From positions 1 to 34,505 of the forward strand of contig JAFUOR010000138.1 of the NCBI GenBank assembly GCA_017481825.1: a stretch of DNA of 34,505 nt, given 5' to 3'. Made by a program: the position numbers and the translations under genes. How positions within the stretch are numbered: position 1 is the first letter of the stretch; each line of letters begins with the position of its first letter. Source of the DNA: Clostridia bacterium (lineage in GTDB: Bacteria > Bacillota > Clostridia > Christensenellales > Aristaeellaceae). Below the pieces are notes generated by a model, which was not told where the DNA came from, did not search any database, and saw only the letters and a program-made list of their open reading frames with translations. Below, piece by piece: positions 13,398-20,132 of this stretch.

Positions 13398-14276
13398 ATG
13401 CGAAGGCTGGCTATCCTGCTGCTGCTCCTGTTTCTGCCCCTGACCGCGCTGGCGGAAGCGCCGCTGCCCGTGTACCCCTACACCTTTTCCGGCGATGAGG
13501 AAATCGCCGTGCACGAAAACAATACCCTCTGGTGGCGCATCGAATCCTTCACCTATGAGGGTGCGAAGTGCTATCTGACCAAGGTGTGGATGGCCGATCC
13601 CGGTCAGCAGATCGGCAAAGCCACCGCCACCTGGGAGAAGAACGTCAAGCCCACCGACGAGATCGCCGAAAAGGCTCCGAAGGCCTCCCTGATCATTAAC
13701 GCCAGCGGATATGTGACGCGCACCTATTCCTGGATTCCGGAAAACTACCCCGGCACAAGCAAGGATTATTACTTCACGCCCCTTGGCTCGGTCACCGTGA
13801 CGGACGGCGAGGTCTTCCGCTGCCTGACGGGTGTACCCTTTTACGGCCTGACCCTCAACACTGACGGCCTTCGCCTCCATGTGGGCGATGACCCCGAAGC
13901 CGTCGTGGCGGAGAACCCCACGCAGACCTGGTCATTCTATGTGGAATGCCCCATCATCCGCGACCACGAATCCATCCTCGATCCGGAGTGGAAATTCACC
14001 AACTCCCGCGCCATGCGCACCATCATCGCCCGGATGGACGCCAACAATTACATCATCCTGACCGTCACCAACCGCGGCAAGCCCAGCGGCGGGCTGACCA
14101 TGGCCCAGTGCGTGACCTTCCTGCAGGAGCAGCTCGACCCCGAATGGGCCTACAACCTCGATGGCGGCCCCTCCAGCGCGCTGTTCTACCGCAACGAGAA
14201 GGGCAAGCTCAAGAAGGTCTGGAAGCCCGGGCAGGCTAATGTGGATATCATGACATTTTCGGAGCTGGCGGAGTGA
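13398..14276 (+). CDS. Secreted phosphodiester glycosidase (NAGPA-domain) family protein
   Basis: A 292-aa exported protein. MRRLAILLLLLFLPLTALA is a clear signal peptide with a likely cut before EAPLP. The mature part matches the phosphodiester glycosidase (NAGPA-like, DUF2233) fold: SLIINASGYV near residue 100, then TNRGKPSGGLTMAQCVTFLQ and WAYNLDGGPSSALFY near residues 225-270, the most conserved segment. Bacterial members are thought to act on wall or exopolysaccharide phosphodiesters, with known specificity for only a few. The ATG at 13398 is chosen because GAGAGG lies about 9 nt upstream and the signal peptide then starts MRRLA. It diverges from the 57-residue peptide gene and may share its regulatory array. 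Confidence 0.85.
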   Translation: MRRLAILLLLLFLPLTALAEAPLPVYPYTFSGDEEIAVHENNTLWWRIESFTYEGAKCYLTKVWMADPGQQIGKATATWEKNVKPTDEIAEKAPKASLIINASGYVTRTYSWIPENYPGTSKDYYFTPLGSVTVTDGEVFRCLTGVPFYGLTLNTDGLRLHVGDDPEAVVAENPTQTWSFYVECPIIRDHESILDPEWKFTNSRAMRTIIARMDANNYIILTVTNRGKPSGGLTMAQCVTFLQEQLDPEWAYNLDGGPSSALFYRNEKGKLKKVWKPGQANVDIMTFSELAE

Positions 14277-14325
14277 GCCGCCGCAAAAGGAGACCGGCGG
14301 TATAGGCCGGTGCCCATATAATAGT

Positions 14326-14356
14326 AAACGCCAGACTGACTTTCAGCCTGGCGTTT
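14326..14356. terminator. Hairpin between converging genes, probable terminator
   Basis: AAACGCCAG/CTGGCGTTT (14326-14334 and 14348-14356) encloses a CTGA/TCAG inner stem. The arms start with AAA and end with TTT, so it may work weakly in both directions. It lies between the glycosidase gene and the converging methyltransferase gene. Confidence 0.6.
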
Positions 14357-14393
14357 CGCATTACACGAAAAAGTTGTGTATAGAAGTGTGCTT

Positions 14394-15173
14394 TTATACT
14401 TGCCTTCGGGGTGAGCCGGATCGTTTGTTTGCAGTAATGGTGAACTCTCCGGGCAGATCAGGATTCGTCCAGGCCGGGTGTTCATCAAATCTGTTCAGGA
14501 CAAAACCCGAACCAACAACTGCGTTAATGATCTCACTGATGGTGTATTTTCTCAAGCTGCATTTGGGGAAAGTCTTTCTTGTTTTTTCATCATGAAAACG
14601 GGCATGGGGCATTTCTCCCTCAAAGATTTGTGTTGAGAAGTATCCCATTATCGGTTGCTGAAAGTCCAGCACATCATAGATCTTTGTAAGAGGATGGAAG
14701 TCACTGCAAATCATGTATCCTTCCGGCTTCAGCAGGGCATACATTATCTGCATGAAATCGCTTATGTTGTGGAAGTAGTGTAGAATCCCGCCTTCCATGA
14801 ACACGACATCAAAATAGCCTGCATATTTGTGAAGATTGATCTCCAGAACGTCGCATACCTCGTAATGGATGGCAACATGTGCCGCATCAGCAAGCTCCGT
14901 GGCGTACTTCTTGTTCTCTTCTGAAATATCAAACACCGTGACATCAGCACCGAGCGCAGCTAAGGCAACGGCCTTTTTGCCGCAGGAGCCGCAAATGTTG
15001 GCAACTTTGATGCCCTGAAACGAATCAAAATAGGAGGCATGAAAGCGCAGCGAACGAACGGGATCGGCGAGGAGCTTCTTTGCTTTTTCGCGCGGCAGAC
15101 CGGCTTCCTTCACCCAGAAGTCATAAGCATTGAACTCCCATGCTTCTTTGTTTTGCTTGCTGCTCTTAATCAT
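14394..15173 (-). CDS. Class I SAM-dependent methyltransferase
   Basis: A 259-aa cytoplasmic methyltransferase. The SAM-binding loop is VANICGSCGKKAVALAALGA near residues 57-76, followed by VTVFDISEENKKYA (acidic strand 2 end) and FDVVFMEGGILHYFHNISDF. LLKPEGYMICSDFHPL is the usual post-motif strand. The substrate is unknown; small molecules are likely. GC content in sampled 60-nt lines is about 43%, against about 60% in the next gene, which suggests horizontal acquisition. The ATG at 15173 follows AAGGAGG by 7-8 nt. It lies 85 nt after the PrsA-like gene on the same strand and could be cotranscribed with it. Confidence 0.88.
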   Translation of the reverse strand: MIKSSKQNKEAWEFNAYDFWVKEAGLPREKAKKLLADPVRSLRFHASYFDSFQGIKVANICGSCGKKAVALAALGADVTVFDISEENKKYATELADAAHVAIHYEVCDVLEINLHKYAGYFDVVFMEGGILHYFHNISDFMQIMYALLKPEGYMICSDFHPLTKIYDVLDFQQPIMGYFSTQIFEGEMPHARFHDEKTRKTFPKCSLRKYTISEIINAVVGSGFVLNRFDEHPAWTNPDLPGEFTITANKRSGSPRRQV

Positions 15174-15258
15174 CGTCAATCCTCCTTCTCCTGATGAGGA
15201 GCTTACTGCTATACGGGCAACTCGCTATTGCCGCGCTCCTCTTACATCCTCCCCACAA

Positions 15259-16632
15259 TCAGTCGTTCAGCGCGTCGCGGTCAACCTTCACATCGGAGGT
15301 TTCCACCCACTCGGTCAGGGTCGCGTCATAGAGCTCGCCCTGCTCGGTGGCCAGCAGTTCATCCATCAGCACGGTGCGCACGGATTCCGCATCCACGGCG
15401 CCCTCCGCCACATCGCTGGTGTACTGGATGATGTAGTAGCCGTAGCTGCCCTCGGTCTTGTCCGTCCAGCTGCCCACCTCGGAGAGGGCCATGGCGGCAT
15501 CCACAAAGGCGCTGTCAAACTGGGTGAAGCCCTCGCACACGGGGTAGCCCGTAGCGGCGTGGGTCGCGCCCTCCATCATGCCGGGATCCTCATTGTATTC
15601 CGCCGCCAGAGCGTCCCAGTCCTCGCCCGCAGCGAGGCGGGAAAGCACCTCGTCAGCCTTGGGATCGATGTTGGCCCTGGCCTGCGCCTGTGCCGCTGCC
15701 AGCTGCTCCTCCAGGAAGGCGCGCTTAGCCTCGGCCTCGGCCAGATTTACGACGCTGGTCTGCACCTCTTCGCTCAGCTCCTGGGTGAAGGCAGGCGTCA
15801 CGGACAGCACGTTCACCGTGGCGGTGGGCGCCGTCGCAGGCTCGATCTCCACGGTCACCATGTCCACCAACTCGGCGATGTTAGTCACCTCGGCCAGCGC
15901 CAGCTCTGTGGTGTAGGTGTTCTGCTCGGTGGTCACATTATAGAGCGCCGCATCGATCTCGTCGATCAGGGCGCTGTCCTCCTCGGAGAACGCAATCAGA
16001 ATCTGCTTGACGTTGCGGTAGCCCGCAGGACGGTAATACACGGTATAGCCGTTGAGCACATCCGCACCATAGGCTGACAGGTCGGCGGCGTATTCGGTTT
16101 TCGCTTCCTCTACCCGGGTGTTGAAGGCGGCGGTGTACTCCTCCTCCGTGACCTCCGCAGAGGCCACCACATAATCGTAGAGCTTCTCATTGAGCAGCGT
16201 GTTCAGCTCAGAGGTGCGGATAGCCTCCTCAGTCACACCCTCCTGCCCGGCGTAGAGCTCGATGGTCTCCTGAATGGTGGTTTCCAGTGTGGCCTGCTCC
16301 TCCTCGGTCAGCTGATCCAGGCCCAGCTCCTTGATCTTGGCAGACATAACCGCCTGCTCCGTCAGCGCGGACACAACATATTCCTGTGCCTCCGCGATGC
16401 GCTCAGGATCGGTGATATCCACCGTCTGGCCATAGTAATAGGTGTAGATCAGCTGCATATACTCCAGCTCATTTTGCACCTGCGCCTCAACATCGGCCTT
16501 GGTATAGACGATATCACCCAGGCGGATAATCTCGCGGGCGTTGTCAACCTCCTCATCCTTGACGATCAGCGCACAGCTGCTCAGCAGCATCATGGCCGCA
16601 AGCAGCAGCGCCAGCAGTGCACGTTTCTTCAT
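15259..16632 (-). CDS. PrsA-like foldase lipoprotein with interrupted parvulin domain
   Basis: A 457-aa predicted lipoprotein on the outer face of the membrane, likely helping exported proteins fold. The signal peptide ends in a lipobox LLSSC with Cys20 as the lipidated residue. Residues 40-190 form the helical SurA/PrsA N-terminal region. The parvulin (peptidyl-prolyl isomerase) domain begins at VKQILIAF (208-215) and resumes at DEVLSRLAAGEDWDALAAEYNED (327-349), ending near GSYGYYIIQYTSDV. About 110 residues, acidic and rich in Thr and Ala, are inserted between. The protein is strongly acidic overall. GGAGAG precedes the ATG. The foldase family is well supported; whether isomerase activity remains is open. 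Confidence 0.82.
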   Translation of the reverse strand: MKKRALLALLLAAMMLLSSCALIVKDEEVDNAREIIRLGDIVYTKADVEAQVQNELEYMQLIYTYYYGQTVDITDPERIAEAQEYVVSALTEQAVMSAKIKELGLDQLTEEEQATLETTIQETIELYAGQEGVTEEAIRTSELNTLLNEKLYDYVVASAEVTEEEYTAAFNTRVEEAKTEYAADLSAYGADVLNGYTVYYRPAGYRNVKQILIAFSEEDSALIDEIDAALYNVTTEQNTYTTELALAEVTNIAELVDMVTVEIEPATAPTATVNVLSVTPAFTQELSEEVQTSVVNLAEAEAKRAFLEEQLAAAQAQARANIDPKADEVLSRLAAGEDWDALAAEYNEDPGMMEGATHAATGYPVCEGFTQFDSAFVDAAMALSEVGSWTDKTEGSYGYYIIQYTSDVAEGAVDAESVRTVLMDELLATEQGELYDATLTEWVETSDVKVDRDALND

Positions 16633-16676
16633 AAGACATTCTCTCCAATCCAAATATAAATCGTGGGACTCCATTC

Positions 16677-16706
16677 ATTATACAGCATCAGGCGGCCTTT
16701 GCGCAA
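16677..16706 (-). promoter_or_regulatory. Promoter of the PrsA-like gene
   Basis: The minus strand has TTGCGC (16701-16706), an 18-nt spacer and TATAAT (16677-16682). Confidence 0.65.
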
Positions 16707-16720
16707 GGCAGAAGGCCGCC
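16691..16720. repeat. 9-bp inverted repeat overlapping the PrsA-like gene promoter
   Basis: GGCGGCCTT (16691-16699) and AAGGCCGCC (16712-16720) enclose a 12-nt loop that contains the -35 box. It could be an operator, or a hairpin at the end of the Ppx/GppA transcript, although it lacks a T run. Confidence 0.45.
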
Positions 16721-16750
16721 CGAAATATGAATATTCGGTAAAAACGCGCG

Positions 16751-17644
16751 TCACAGCCAGGTATACTTCACATAGCCATCCAGATTGCCGTATTCGCTCA
16801 CGGTGATCTCACCGATGCCCAGGCGCCGCATGCACGCCAGCAGGATGCAGATGCCGTGCACCACGATATCCGCGCGGTTGGGCTGCAGCCCCGGCAGGGC
16901 CTTGCGCTCCTCGATGGTCATATCCGCCAGCTCGCGGCCTACACGCTCCACGTCAGTCAGGGTCAGCACCGTGCCGTGCATGTAGGTGCGCTCCGTCCAG
17001 CGGATACCTTTGACGATGGCGGCTAAGGTCGTGAAGGTGCCGCCGGTACCCCGCCAGGCAGCAGGCAGCGTCAGCGCCGGATGCTCGCGGAGGCGCTCCT
17101 CCAGAATCTGCGCTGCCATGGTCTCCACCGCCGGGAGGTCGCCATGATCCCGGATGGGCGTCAACCCGGACAGGCGCACCGCGCCCATCTGGCAGGAGAA
17201 AGCACAGCGGATGTTCGCCCCCTGCCCCACCACGATCTCCGTGGAGCCGCCGCCGATGTCGATCACGCCGGACTCGCCATCCTCCGTAGCTCCCAGGAAG
17301 GACAGAGCCGCCTCCTTCTCGCCCGAGCAGATTTCCAGCTCCAGGCCTGTTTCCGCCAGCAGCCGCGCGCAGAAGGCTGCCTGATTGGCCGCGTCCCGGG
17401 TGGCGCTGGTGGCAAAGAGGCGCAGCTCATCGCAGCCATCTTGGCGTGCGGACTGGGCCATGGCCTTCACGGCAGCCACAGACTTATCCATCGCGTCCCT
17501 GGAGAGGTTGTGGTTCGCATCCAGCCCGGCGAAAAGGCGCGTACCCTCGCGTTCGCGGCGAATGCGGCGGATATCGCCATTGACGACCTCGGCAATGAGC
17601 ATACGGACGGAGTTTGACCCGATTCCGATGACAGCTACCTTCAT
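16751..17644 (-). CDS. Ppx/GppA phosphatase family protein
   Basis: A 297-aa member of the exopolyphosphatase/pppGpp phosphohydrolase family, a cytoplasmic ASKHA-fold enzyme. VIGIGSNSVRMLIAEV (residues 5-20) is the first phosphate-binding loop; ATSATRDAANQAAF, GEKEAALSFLGA and GVIDIGGGSTEIVVGQG follow in the expected order, with GTGGTFTTLAAI further on. The protein is only the catalytic two-domain core; longer E. coli-type members carry extra C-terminal domains. It could hydrolyse polyphosphate or pppGpp; sequence alone does not decide. GGAG lies 9 nt before the ATG. It is downstream of yabP-yabQ-divIC, an order I know from other clostridia, with a possible terminator between. Confidence 0.9.
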   Translation of the reverse strand: MKVAVIGIGSNSVRMLIAEVVNGDIRRIRREREGTRLFAGLDANHNLSRDAMDKSVAAVKAMAQSARQDGCDELRLFATSATRDAANQAAFCARLLAETGLELEICSGEKEAALSFLGATEDGESGVIDIGGGSTEIVVGQGANIRCAFSCQMGAVRLSGLTPIRDHGDLPAVETMAAQILEERLREHPALTLPAAWRGTGGTFTTLAAIVKGIRWTERTYMHGTVLTLTDVERVGRELADMTIEERKALPGLQPNRADIVVHGICILLACMRRLGIGEITVSEYGNLDGYVKYTWL

Positions 17645-17676
17645 GTGCAGCTTCTCCTTTGCATTGGAATAAAGAA

Positions 17677-17703
17677 AGCAGGCCTTTGCAGCACGCAAAG
17701 ACC
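17677..17703 (-). terminator. Possible terminator after divIC
   Basis: GGTCTTTGC and GCAAAGGCC (minus strand) form a stem with a 5-nt loop and are followed by the T-rich TGCTTTCTTT. There is one mismatch. It lies 7 nt past the divIC stop; read-through into the Ppx/GppA gene is possible. Confidence 0.45.
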
Positions 17704-17709
17704 CGCACG

Positions 17710-18057
17710 TCAATAATATTTCTCGTCCAGAATGATCTGCCATTCTTCCTGGGTGTAGCCATCCAGCGCCTGGGGATTGGTAACCTCGAAGCACAATTCG
17801 CCCTCTTTGATAAAGTCATACTTCTCGCGGGCCTCGTTCTCCACATAGGAATCCGAGCCGACCCAGCGCAGTTCGGCCTTGAGGTCGGAATAGGTCATCT
17901 CCATGCTGCTCAGCTGCATCTGAAGGGCTGCGTCCTGCGCGCGCAAAGACGCCAGCTCCTTCTGGCTCATGTGCATCATGACGCCGAAAATCACCAGCAG
18001 CACCGCCAGCATCAGCGCCAGCAGCCGCCAGGAGATGATCTTGCGATCCCGATCCAT
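17710..18057 (-). CDS. divIC: FtsB/DivIC-type septum formation initiator
   Basis: A 115-aa bitopic membrane protein of the divisome. A short basic cytoplasmic tail (MDRDRKIISWR) is followed by one membrane helix (LLALMLAVLLVIFGVMM, about 12-30) and a heptad-rich coiled coil (ELASLRAQDAALQMQLSSME). The motif SDSYVENEAREKYDFIKEGE is characteristic of the family. Its place right after yabQ matches the yabP-yabQ-divIC order of Bacillus. The ATG at 18057 follows GGGGG by about 8 nt and is preferred over an upstream in-frame ATG at 18066. Confidence 0.9.
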   Translation of the reverse strand: MDRDRKIISWRLLALMLAVLLVIFGVMMHMSQKELASLRAQDAALQMQLSSMEMTYSDLKAELRWVGSDSYVENEAREKYDFIKEGELCFEVTNPQALDGYTQEEWQIILDEKYY

Positions 18058-18072
18058 GATGCACACCCCCTT

Positions 18073-18441
18073 CTACCCTTGTGAAGGAGTAGATTCTGCA
18101 TGGGATGCCTGCTTTCCTGCTTCCCGGCGGATAATTTTTCGCACCAGGCGCGCTGTTCCGTTTATCACCGGCGCTGCTCCAAGGCTGTAAAGCACCGCGC
18201 CGATGCACAGTCCCAGCAGCCCATAGCCCCGCAAGCCACCGCCCGTCTGCATGGCGATGTGCATCACCGCAGCAGCCGCGGCCATGGCGCACAGCGCATC
18301 CGCCATGACGCCCGCCGCACGGTTGACCCCATGCAAAAAACCGGCCAGCTGAACCAGCCCGGCAATCACCACCCCTGCCGCTGTCATCAGCAGGAAGGCC
18401 TGCGTCTGCATTTCCCTTGCAAAGAGTACCTCCAGCGTCAT
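18073..18441 (-). CDS. yabQ: Spore cortex biosynthesis protein YabQ
   Basis: A 122-aa membrane protein with about four hydrophobic segments (AFLLMTAAGVVIAGLVQLAG, VMADALCAMAAAAAVMHIAM, LLGLCIGAVLYSLGAAPVI). YabQ in Bacillus subtilis is needed for spore cortex formation and is made in the mother cell. The N-terminal residues and position between yabP and divIC support the name. Its ATG overlaps the yabP stop (ATGA), so the two are translationally coupled. Confidence 0.85.
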   Translation of the reverse strand: MTLEVLFAREMQTQAFLLMTAAGVVIAGLVQLAGFLHGVNRAAGVMADALCAMAAAAAVMHIAMQTGGGLRGYGLLGLCIGAVLYSLGAAPVINGTARLVRKIIRREAGKQASHAESTPSQG

Positions 18442-18710
18442 CCCAGCGCCCGGCGGATAAAGCCGCCCCGCCGCTTGGCACTACCGTCGTAGACGATGCC
18501 ATCAATGGCGCCGTCCACAAGCAGGCGGCCCTCCTCCAGCTGCAGGCTGGATACGTGCAACCCGCTTCCGGTCAGGATCAGCCGTCCCCCGTGGGTATGC
18601 AGCACCACTTCGCCCTCATCAAAGCGCTCCACATCGGTAACGCCCGTCAGCACGGCCTTCTCACGGCGGTCGAGGGTCAAGCCGTAGGATTTCTCGGTTG
18701 GTTGGTTCAT
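18438..18710 (-). CDS. yabP: Sporulation protein YabP
   Basis: A 90-aa soluble protein of the YabP/YqfC family. SYGLTLDRREKAVLTGVTDV, FDEGEVVLHTHGGRLILTGSGL and LEEGRLLVDGAIDGIVYDG fit the family, whose members take part in mother-cell spore development. The ATG at 18710 is preferred over one at 18716 because the G-rich site (GGGGGG) would otherwise touch the start. It begins the yabP-yabQ-divIC group. A sequence resembling a sigma-E promoter lies upstream. Confidence 0.9.
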   Translation of the reverse strand: MNQPTEKSYGLTLDRREKAVLTGVTDVERFDEGEVVLHTHGGRLILTGSGLHVSSLQLEEGRLLVDGAIDGIVYDGSAKRRGGFIRRALG

Positions 18711-18732
18711 CGTCATCCCCCCTGTTGGGAGG

Positions 18733-18761
18733 AGGATATGCCGCAAGAATACCGCTTATGC
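18733..18761 (-). promoter_or_regulatory. Possible sigma-E-type sporulation promoter of yabP
   Basis: On the minus strand GCATAAG (18755-18761) and CATATCCT (18733-18740) are 14 nt apart. The Bacillus sigma-E pattern is roughly ATATT-N14-CATACA-T. The -10 agrees at about six of eight positions. It overlaps the stop of the GNAT gene. Confidence 0.35.
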
Positions 18762-19298
18762 CCGGCGCAGCCAGTAATCGCCGTATTTTGTGCCGTCATG
18801 GCCGACCAGCACCGTGTCCGAAGGCGCAAAGCCGTGGACGGCCAGCGCGCTCTTGCGCTGCACCATAAAAGACTTTGCCTTGGTCACAATCTGATCGCAG
18901 CCAAACATGTCAAAAAGCTCGGGCAGCATGGTTTCCAGCAGTTCATCATGCACATCCTCAAATTCACGGTCGCTCCTTACGTCGATGCGCAGCACGCCGC
19001 GACGGTTGACTTCATCCTGGCGGAACATCTCCACCGTGCCGATGGGCGTTCCCTTCTCCAGGATCGTCCAGCGGACAAACCAGCCATTGTCATATGACCA
19101 GATCCACATGTTGACGCACTCCTGCATACTCTCCAGCGTGTTGATGCAAAAATCACCGGTGCAGTTATCGGCATTGAAGTAGGGCTGGGCCTGCGTATCG
19201 CTGTATACGCGCAAAAGCCCTGCTGCATCTTCCTTGTGGATCAGCCGGAGGGTGAAGCGCTGGGTGATGAAGGTGGGGCAGTTCTCGTAGACGTTCAT
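18756..19298 (-). CDS. GNAT family N-acetyltransferase
   Basis: A 180-aa protein resembling RimJ/RimL-type acetyltransferases, which transfer acetyl from acetyl-CoA to an amine. ITQRFTLRLIHKEDAAGLLRVY is the typical start. WTILEKGTPIGTVEMFRQDE is the strand pair before the CoA site, RGVLRIDVRSDREFEDVHDE takes the place of the pyrophosphate-binding loop, and KAKSFMVQRKSALAVHGFAP fits the conserved C-terminal helix. The canonical Q/R-x-x-G-x-G/A loop is not evident, so substrate and activity are uncertain. GGAGG precedes the ATG. It lies 46 nt upstream of yabP on the same strand. Confidence 0.8.
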   Translation of the reverse strand: MNVYENCPTFITQRFTLRLIHKEDAAGLLRVYSDTQAQPYFNADNCTGDFCINTLESMQECVNMWIWSYDNGWFVRWTILEKGTPIGTVEMFRQDEVNRRGVLRIDVRSDREFEDVHDELLETMLPELFDMFGCDQIVTKAKSFMVQRKSALAVHGFAPSDTVLVGHDGTKYGDYWLRRA

Positions 19299-19317
19299 GG
19301 GAGGGCCTCCTTATGCT

Positions 19318-19339
19318 GCGAATATATGTTCCTATTCGC
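19318..19339. promoter_or_regulatory. 6-bp inverted repeat upstream of the GNAT gene
   Basis: GCGAAT and ATTCGC are separated by 10 nt, about 20 nt before the GNAT start codon. It may be an operator or leader hairpin. No clean promoter could be fixed here. Confidence 0.3.
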
Positions 19340-19380
19340 TAAAAACAGCAAAATCCCTGCTGATGGGAACAAAATTTCGC

Positions 19381-19405
19381 AAAAAAGAGAGACATTGCCT
19401 CTCTC
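19381..19405 (-). terminator. Rho-independent terminator of the 19411-20018 operon
   Basis: GAGAGA/TCTCTC (19400-19405 and 19387-19392) with a 7-nt loop is followed on the minus strand by six T residues (19381-19386), 6 nt past the stop codon. Confidence 0.8.
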
Positions 19406-19410
19406 AAAGG

Positions 19411-19851
19411 TTAAAACGGCGTGCGGGAACCCTGGACCCAGTAGATGCACGGGCCGTACATGCCGCGCATATGCTTCACGCACACCCGCAGGTAACCCTC
19501 CTCCTGCACGGACACAGGCCCGCCCGACAGACTCGTGCCCTGCACATTGTAGACCACGTGGTAATACATATCGCCAAAGAGCATATCCAGAGGGCGCATG
19601 GGCGTGATCTTCACATCGCACGTCTCCCGCCCGCAGCAGGCCTGAATGCGGCCCAGCTGATCCGCTGTGAGGGGGTAGGTCAGCTGCGCGGGCGTGGAAT
19701 CCATAAAGTGCATATCAACGCTCTTCGTGCTTTCGCCCCGTGCCAGCAGGGAGATCAGCTGCTGGACGGTCGACCTGTCGCACCAGCGTCTGAATACATT
19801 CACGCCCACCGCAAAAGCGATGAGCACCACGTAACCCATGATGTCTGCCAT
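19411..19851 (-). CDS. Unrecognised protein with N-terminal membrane anchor
   Basis: A 146-aa protein. Residues 4-19 (IMGYVVLIAFAVGVNV) form one membrane helix, followed by FRRWCDR, which suggests a signal anchor with the rest facing the cytoplasm by the positive-inside rule. The soluble part has TYPLTADQLGRIQACCGRE, MRPLDMLFGDMYYHVVYNVQ and a C-terminal half with several Cys and Tyr residues (GYLRVCVKHMRGMYGPCIYW). I know no family for it. GGAGG lies 9 nt before the ATG at 19851. It follows the 49-residue peptide gene by 17 nt, so they form a two-gene operon closed by a terminator. Confidence 0.7.
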   Translation of the reverse strand: MADIMGYVVLIAFAVGVNVFRRWCDRSTVQQLISLLARGESTKSVDMHFMDSTPAQLTYPLTADQLGRIQACCGRETCDVKITPMRPLDMLFGDMYYHVVYNVQGTSLSGGPVSVQEEGYLRVCVKHMRGMYGPCIYWVQGSRTPF

Positions 19852-19868
19852 TCCCGCCAACCTCCGTA

Positions 19869-20018
19869 TTATGTCACCGCATCAATGACGGCTTCCACCA
19901 CCTCGCCGATAATCTCCACCGCAGCCTCGACAATATCGCCGATAACGGACGAATTCTGCTCCGTCCGGAACGGCTCCTGCTTTTCCGCATCGTAGGGATT
20001 CCGCATTTCATTGCACAT
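19869..20018 (-). CDS. 49-residue acidic amphipathic peptide, unrecognised
   Basis: A short gene with its own promoter and GGAGG 8 nt before the ATG. The N-terminal half is hydrophilic (MCNEMRNPYDAEKQEPFRTE). The C-terminal half (VIGDIVEAAVEIIGEVVEAV, then IDAVT) alternates hydrophobic Ile/Val with Glu/Asp on a helical pattern. There is no signal peptide. It could be an amphipathic, membrane- or partner-binding helix. The gene leads a two-gene operon with the membrane-anchored protein at 19411-19851, so the products may interact. No homologue comes to mind. Confidence 0.6.
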   Translation of the reverse strand: MCNEMRNPYDAEKQEPFRTEQNSSVIGDIVEAAVEIIGEVVEAVIDAVT

Positions 20019-20050
20019 CGCATATTCCTCCAGCATTTTTCTGCAAAGAC

Positions 20051-20079
20051 AGCATACCACATTTCATCCCGGCAGACAA
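20051..20079 (-). promoter_or_regulatory. Promoter of the 49-residue peptide operon
   Basis: The minus strand has TTGTCT (20074-20079), a 17-nt spacer and TATGCT (20051-20056). Confidence 0.6.
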
Positions 20080-20080
20080 C

Positions 20081-20112
20081 AAAAGCCGTCCCAACACCCC
20101 GTCAGGACGGCT
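20081..20112 (-). terminator. Rho-independent terminator after the 20133-20954 gene
   Basis: The 8-bp stem AGCCGTCC/GGACGGCT with a 13-nt loop is followed on the minus strand by TTTTG. It lies about 20 nt past the stop. Confidence 0.75.
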
Positions 20113-20132
20113 CAAATGTCAATTCCGCGGTC

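Noticed and set aside
13167-13880. Minus-strand frame covering the peptide start and part of the glycosidase gene
   Set aside because: It crosses two promoters and a signal-peptide gene on the other strand. The 57-residue frame has the proper start signals.
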